Positions 61,228-64,000 of a stretch of DNA of 64,000 nucleotides are shown in pieces. The stretch's first letter is position 1, and every line of letters begins with the position of its first letter. A program made the translations under genes and the position numbers. Where the stretch lies: NCBI RefSeq assembly GCF_018904615.1, contig NZ_JADCNH010000014.1, forward strand, positions 38,142 to 102,141, given 5' to 3'. The stretch is from Verticiella alkaliphila (GTDB lineage: Bacteria; Pseudomonadota; Gammaproteobacteria; Burkholderiales; Burkholderiaceae_B). The notes beneath the pieces were generated by a model. That model ran no database searches and was not told the DNA's origin. It saw only the letters and a program-made list of their open reading frames with translations.

Positions 61228-61713
61228 ATGCGATTCGAACACATCATCCAGATCAACGCCCCGCACGATCCCTCTCTGCCGCTGCTCTCGCGCGAACAGG
61301 TGTGGCGCGGTCTGGCGCTGCGCGCCTACGACCCCGCCCACTTCATCATCGGTCTCGAAGGCTGCGCGATCGAAGATCACCAGCGTGAGGACACCGGCCG
61401 CGAACATCTCGCGCGCACCCTGCACTTCGGCAGCTTCGAAGTCCACGACCGGGTCACGCTGGATCCCATGGAGCAGACCCGCGTCGAAGTCGCGGCGACG
61501 GACAAATGGCCGAAGTGCACGGCCACCGCCCAGATCGAGGAGCCCGAGCCGCTGTCGATCTTCGTGCGCTTCACCTACGAATGGGACGATGGCGACGCCG
61601 CCGAGCAGGTCCTGTCCGACGACGAGCGCCAACTGCGCCAGCAGGCCTGCCAGGCCATGGACATGGATACGGTGAGCCGGATCCGCGAGCTGGCCTCGGG
61701 CGGGATGGCCTGA
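61228..61713 (+). CDS. SRPBCC-family protein (DUF1857/AtaL-like)
   Basis: A 161-residue protein with the START-like helix-grip pattern of the DUF1857/AtaL family: FEHIIQINAPHDP, LSREQVWRGLALRAYDPAHFI, then a DRVTLDPMEQTRVEV strand and a long C-terminal helix. Such proteins bind hydrophobic ligands; the function here is unknown. It starts at ATG 61228 after the gcdH terminator and has no obvious operon partner. Confidence 0.8.
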   Translation: MRFEHIIQINAPHDPSLPLLSREQVWRGLALRAYDPAHFIIGLEGCAIEDHQREDTGREHLARTLHFGSFEVHDRVTLDPMEQTRVEVAATDKWPKCTATAQIEEPEPLSIFVRFTYEWDDGDAAEQVLSDDERQLRQQACQAMDMDTVSRIRELASGGMA

Positions 61714-61850
61714 CACCAGGCGACCTGCGGCCGTCCAGGCGTCATGGCGGATGGCCCAGGCGCCGCGTGCCAGCCGCGCAACGTCCCCGTCTTGGCCGAT
61801 ATAGGTGGCATGCCTCATAATAGGGGATCACAGATCGTCCTTGTGCCGCC

Positions 61851-62369
61851 ATGCACGCCGAACACCAGCCAGTCCTCCCGCCTGACTCCCCTGCCGAACA
61901 ACTCGAACGCGCCCGTGAACGCTCGCCATTGCTTGGCCGGCCGGGGTTTCTGATCCGACGCCTGCATCAGATCCACGGCGCGCTCTTCCAGGAAGAGACT
62001 GGGGCGAGCGGCATCACGCCCGTGCAGTACAGCCTGCTCACGGCGTTGAACCGCCGTGGCGAACTCGATCAGATCAGCATCGCGCGCGAGATTGGGCTCG
62101 AACGCACGACCGTGGCTGAGGTATTGACCCGCCTGGAGACGCGCGAATTGGTCACGCGCCGCCCCCACCCAGAGGATCGACGCGTCCGGCTCGTCAAGCT
62201 CACGCGCGCCGGCAAGGCGCTGGTGCGGCGCATGGCGCCCGCCGTGCAGCGCGCGCACGACCGCACGCTCGATCCGCTCTCGGCGCAGGAGCGCGACGTT
62301 CTGATGCTGCAACTGGTGCGCCTGGTCGAGGCGAACAACGACGCCGGCGCCGTGCAGTTCCGGCTGTAG
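61851..62369 (+). CDS. MarR-family transcriptional regulator
   Basis: The 172-residue protein has a winged helix-turn-helix typical of MarR (about 55-125): GITPVQYSLLTALNRRGELDQ split by the usual loop, IAREIGLERTTVAEVLTRLE, and the wing RRPHPEDRRVRLVKLT with the conserved Asp-Arg-Arg. It resembles regulators of aromatic-acid catabolism. No Shine-Dalgarno site is seen. It converges with the liv-type transporter genes, whose control it may or may not exert. Confidence 0.9.
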   Translation: MHAEHQPVLPPDSPAEQLERARERSPLLGRPGFLIRRLHQIHGALFQEETGASGITPVQYSLLTALNRRGELDQISIAREIGLERTTVAEVLTRLETRELVTRRPHPEDRRVRLVKLTRAGKALVRRMAPAVQRAHDRTLDPLSAQERDVLMLQLVRLVEANNDAGAVQFRL

Positions 62370-62411
62370 ACCGGGCGCCACGGCACACCAAGCACACGCG
62401 GCGCGCCTTGC

Positions 62412-63116
62412 TCACCCTCCCAGATACGCGCGGCGGATCTCCGGGTTGGCGAGCATGTCCTGCGCCGCGCCCTCGCACACCACTCGCCCGGTCTCCAACA
62501 GGTAGGATCGATCGCACAACTCCAGCGCCGCGTAGGCGTTCTGTTCGACCATCAGCACCGTCGTGCCCTCGGCGCGAATCTCGTCGACCAGGGCAAACAC
62601 TTGCTCGACGAAGTTGGGCGCCAGGCCGAGCGACGGCTCGTCGAACATGAGCAGCCGGGGCCGTGCCATCAACGCCCGCGCAATCGCGAGCATCTGCTGC
62701 TCGCCGCCGGACAAGGTGCCGGCGGGCTGCGCCAGGCGCTCGCGCAGCCGGGGAAAACGGTCGAGCAGGCCATCCAGGTCCGCCCGCGCACGCTGCCGAT
62801 CCAGCCGCCGATAGGCCCCCATCTCCAGGTTCTCGCGCACCGTCAGTGCCGGAAAGACCCGTCGCCCTTCCGGGCAGTGCGCGATGCCGCGTTCGATGAT
62901 GTCCTGCGGGCGCGCGCGCTCGATGGGCCAGCCCTCGAACGTGATGCTGCCACCCTTGAGCGGTTCGAGCCCGCTGATGGCGCGCAAGGTACTGGACTTG
63001 CCCGCGCCGTTGGCGCCGATGAGCGTGACCAGTTCGCCCTCCTCCACCGAGAGCGAGACGTGATCAACCGCCACGGTGCTGCCGTAGTGCACACTGATGT
63101 CTTCAAGCTTGAGCAC
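62412..63116 (-). CDS. livF: Branched-chain amino acid-type ABC transporter ATPase LivF
   Basis: A 234-residue ABC ATPase with Walker A GANGAGKSS, signature LSGGEQQML, Walker B LLMFDEPSLGL and the LivF hallmark EGTTVLMVEQNAYAALELCDR. It energises uptake of branched-chain amino acids or, in many relatives, aromatic or dicarboxylic acids. The start is GTG at 63116, inside the end of livG (14-nt overlap), so translation is coupled. Confidence 0.93.
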   Translation of the reverse strand: MLKLEDISVHYGSTVAVDHVSLSVEEGELVTLIGANGAGKSSTLRAISGLEPLKGGSITFEGWPIERARPQDIIERGIAHCPEGRRVFPALTVRENLEMGAYRRLDRQRARADLDGLLDRFPRLRERLAQPAGTLSGGEQQMLAIARALMARPRLLMFDEPSLGLAPNFVEQVFALVDEIRAEGTTVLMVEQNAYAALELCDRSYLLETGRVVCEGAAQDMLANPEIRRAYLGG

Positions 63117-63924
63117 GTTTGAGCCCCGATCCGAGATAGGCGCGGATGACTTCCGGATGCTGCTGGATCACCGCGGGCGGGCCCGCGGCGATGCGCTGCC
63201 CCTGGTTGAGAACGACGATGTCGTCCGAGATACTCATCACCATGTGCATGTCGTGTTCGACCAGCAGTACGGTGATGCCCTGCTCGCTGATACGCCGGAT
63301 CATGGCCTTGAACGCGTCGGTTTCCGACGGGTTCAACCCGGCTGCGGGCTCGTCCAGCAGCAGCAACCGGGGCTGCGCCGCCAGCGCGATTCCCACGCCG
63401 AGCAGACGCTGCTCGCCATAGGCGAGGTTGGCGGCAAGTTCATGCGCGCGGGGGGCGAGGCCGAGAAAATCGAGCATCGTCTGGACCTGCGCACGCAGCC
63501 TGGCCTCCTCGCGCAGGAACGCCGGCAAGCGCAGCAGCGAGCGCACCAGACCCACGCGCCCCTGCAGGTGATAGGCCGTGAGCAGGTTGTCGAACACCGT
63601 GCTCTGGCCGAACACGCTGGTGCGCTGAAAGCTGCGCACCAGCCCGCGCGCGGCGATCTCGTGAGGCGCACGGCCCACGATCTCCTCACCGAACAGGGTG
63701 ACGCTGCCCGCCGTGGGCCGCATATAGCCCGAGATCACGTTGAACGCGGTGGTCTTGCCGGCGCCGTTCGGCCCGATCAGGCTCACCACCTGGCCCGGCT
63801 GCACGTCCAGCGTGACGTCGTTGAGCGCGACCAGGCCCGCGATGCGCATCGTGACGTCGCGCAGCGACAGCGCCGTGGCACCCGCCGGTGCGCTGGCGGC
63901 GGCATCCTCTGGCAATGCGCTCAT
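63103..63924 (-). CDS. livG: Branched-chain amino acid-type ABC transporter ATPase LivG
   Basis: A 273-residue ABC ATPase with Walker A GPNGAGKTT, the LivG-specific TAGSVTLFGEEIVG and TSVFGQSTVFDNLL segments, a slightly altered signature region LAYGEQRLLGVG (as usual in LivG, where LSGG is replaced by LAYG), Walker B LLLLDEPAAGL, and LVEHDMHMVM. It overlaps livF downstream and, upstream, the tail of a further gene by 4 nt (ATGA). Confidence 0.93.
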   Translation of the reverse strand: MSALPEDAAASAPAGATALSLRDVTMRIAGLVALNDVTLDVQPGQVVSLIGPNGAGKTTAFNVISGYMRPTAGSVTLFGEEIVGRAPHEIAARGLVRSFQRTSVFGQSTVFDNLLTAYHLQGRVGLVRSLLRLPAFLREEARLRAQVQTMLDFLGLAPRAHELAANLAYGEQRLLGVGIALAAQPRLLLLDEPAAGLNPSETDAFKAMIRRISEQGITVLLVEHDMHMVMSISDDIVVLNQGQRIAAGPPAVIQQHPEVIRAYLGSGLKRAQA

Positions 63925-64000
63925 GACGCCGCCCTCCCGACGCGGGCAGCCACCGAGGCGGGCGGCGCAGCGGGAGCGGCGCTCGCGCGGGTGGCCTGCG
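63921..64000 (-). CDS. C-terminal tail of the upstream liv gene (probably LivM permease)
   Basis: An open frame entering from the right edge ends in a TGA that overlaps the livG start by 4 nt. Only 26 residues, Ala/Pro-rich, are visible, with no recognisable motif. The identity as a LivM-type permease rests on the usual livH-livM-livG-livF order. Confidence 0.5.
   Translation of the reverse strand, partial: QATRASAAPAAPPASVAARVGRAAS

Overview
The window reads as a piece of a high-GC betaproteobacterial chromosome, most likely Burkholderiales and probably the Alcaligenaceae side (Bordetella, Achromobacter or Pigmentiphaga relatives). This placement is inferred from gene content: orphan 'Bug' substrate receptors of the tripartite tricarboxylate type, a DUF971-ubiE-Tim44-ubiJ-ubiB neighbourhood, a LysR gene divergent from glutaryl-CoA dehydrogenase, and a double-length UvrA. 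No insertion sequence, integrase, phage gene or CRISPR array was seen. Almost everything is chromosomal housekeeping or accessory metabolism.

Region 1 (1-24,336) is mainly core metabolism. It holds a DUF962 tail, a PfpI/DJ-1 protein, and thiC behind a TPP riboswitch with thiG and apaH following. Then come the phoBR two-component system, ubiquinone biosynthesis (ubiE, then ubiJ-ubiB, separated by a Tim44-like gene, a diguanylate cyclase and a DUF1304 gene), serA, and leuA with a structured leader. An AraC regulator, small HIT, YqaA and ArsC-like proteins, ilvA, lnt-corC and tcdA complete it. Region 2 (24,348-33,412) is a TetR-controlled tripartite RND efflux operon (regulator, outer-membrane factor, adaptor, pump) beside a class III CoA-transferase and a LysM/LytM lipoprotein. 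Region 3 (33,472-42,006) holds a four-cassette UvrA, a small gene that looks like a Nif11-type RiPP precursor with a GG-terminated leader, and a QacA/SmvA-type exporter with a divergent TetR gene and a clean palindromic operator.

Region 4 (42,058-53,404) is accessory metabolism: LysR, sulfatase and Bug receptor; purU with a ferredoxin-reductase-like flavoprotein; a HerA-type ATPase; and a second LysR-controlled set (DapA-family aldolase, Bug receptor, SDR). Region 5 (53,512-64,000) has a shortened usher-like barrel, an aldehyde dehydrogenase with a divergent FeaR-like activator, a DUF421 protein, tRNA-Asp with a strong promoter, LysR/gcdH, an SRPBCC protein, a MarR regulator, and the livF-livG end of a branched-chain-type ABC transporter.

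Five otherwise well-conserved genes (Tim44-like, RND adaptor, LysM/LytM lipoprotein, sulfatase, HerA-type ATPase) each carry one frame break. In every case the break falls in or beside a GCGC-rich tract. This pattern may reflect residual sequencing indels rather than real gene decay. The most novel-looking item is the orphan Nif11-type precursor at 39,517-39,876, followed by the minimal usher-like barrel at 53,512-54,837.
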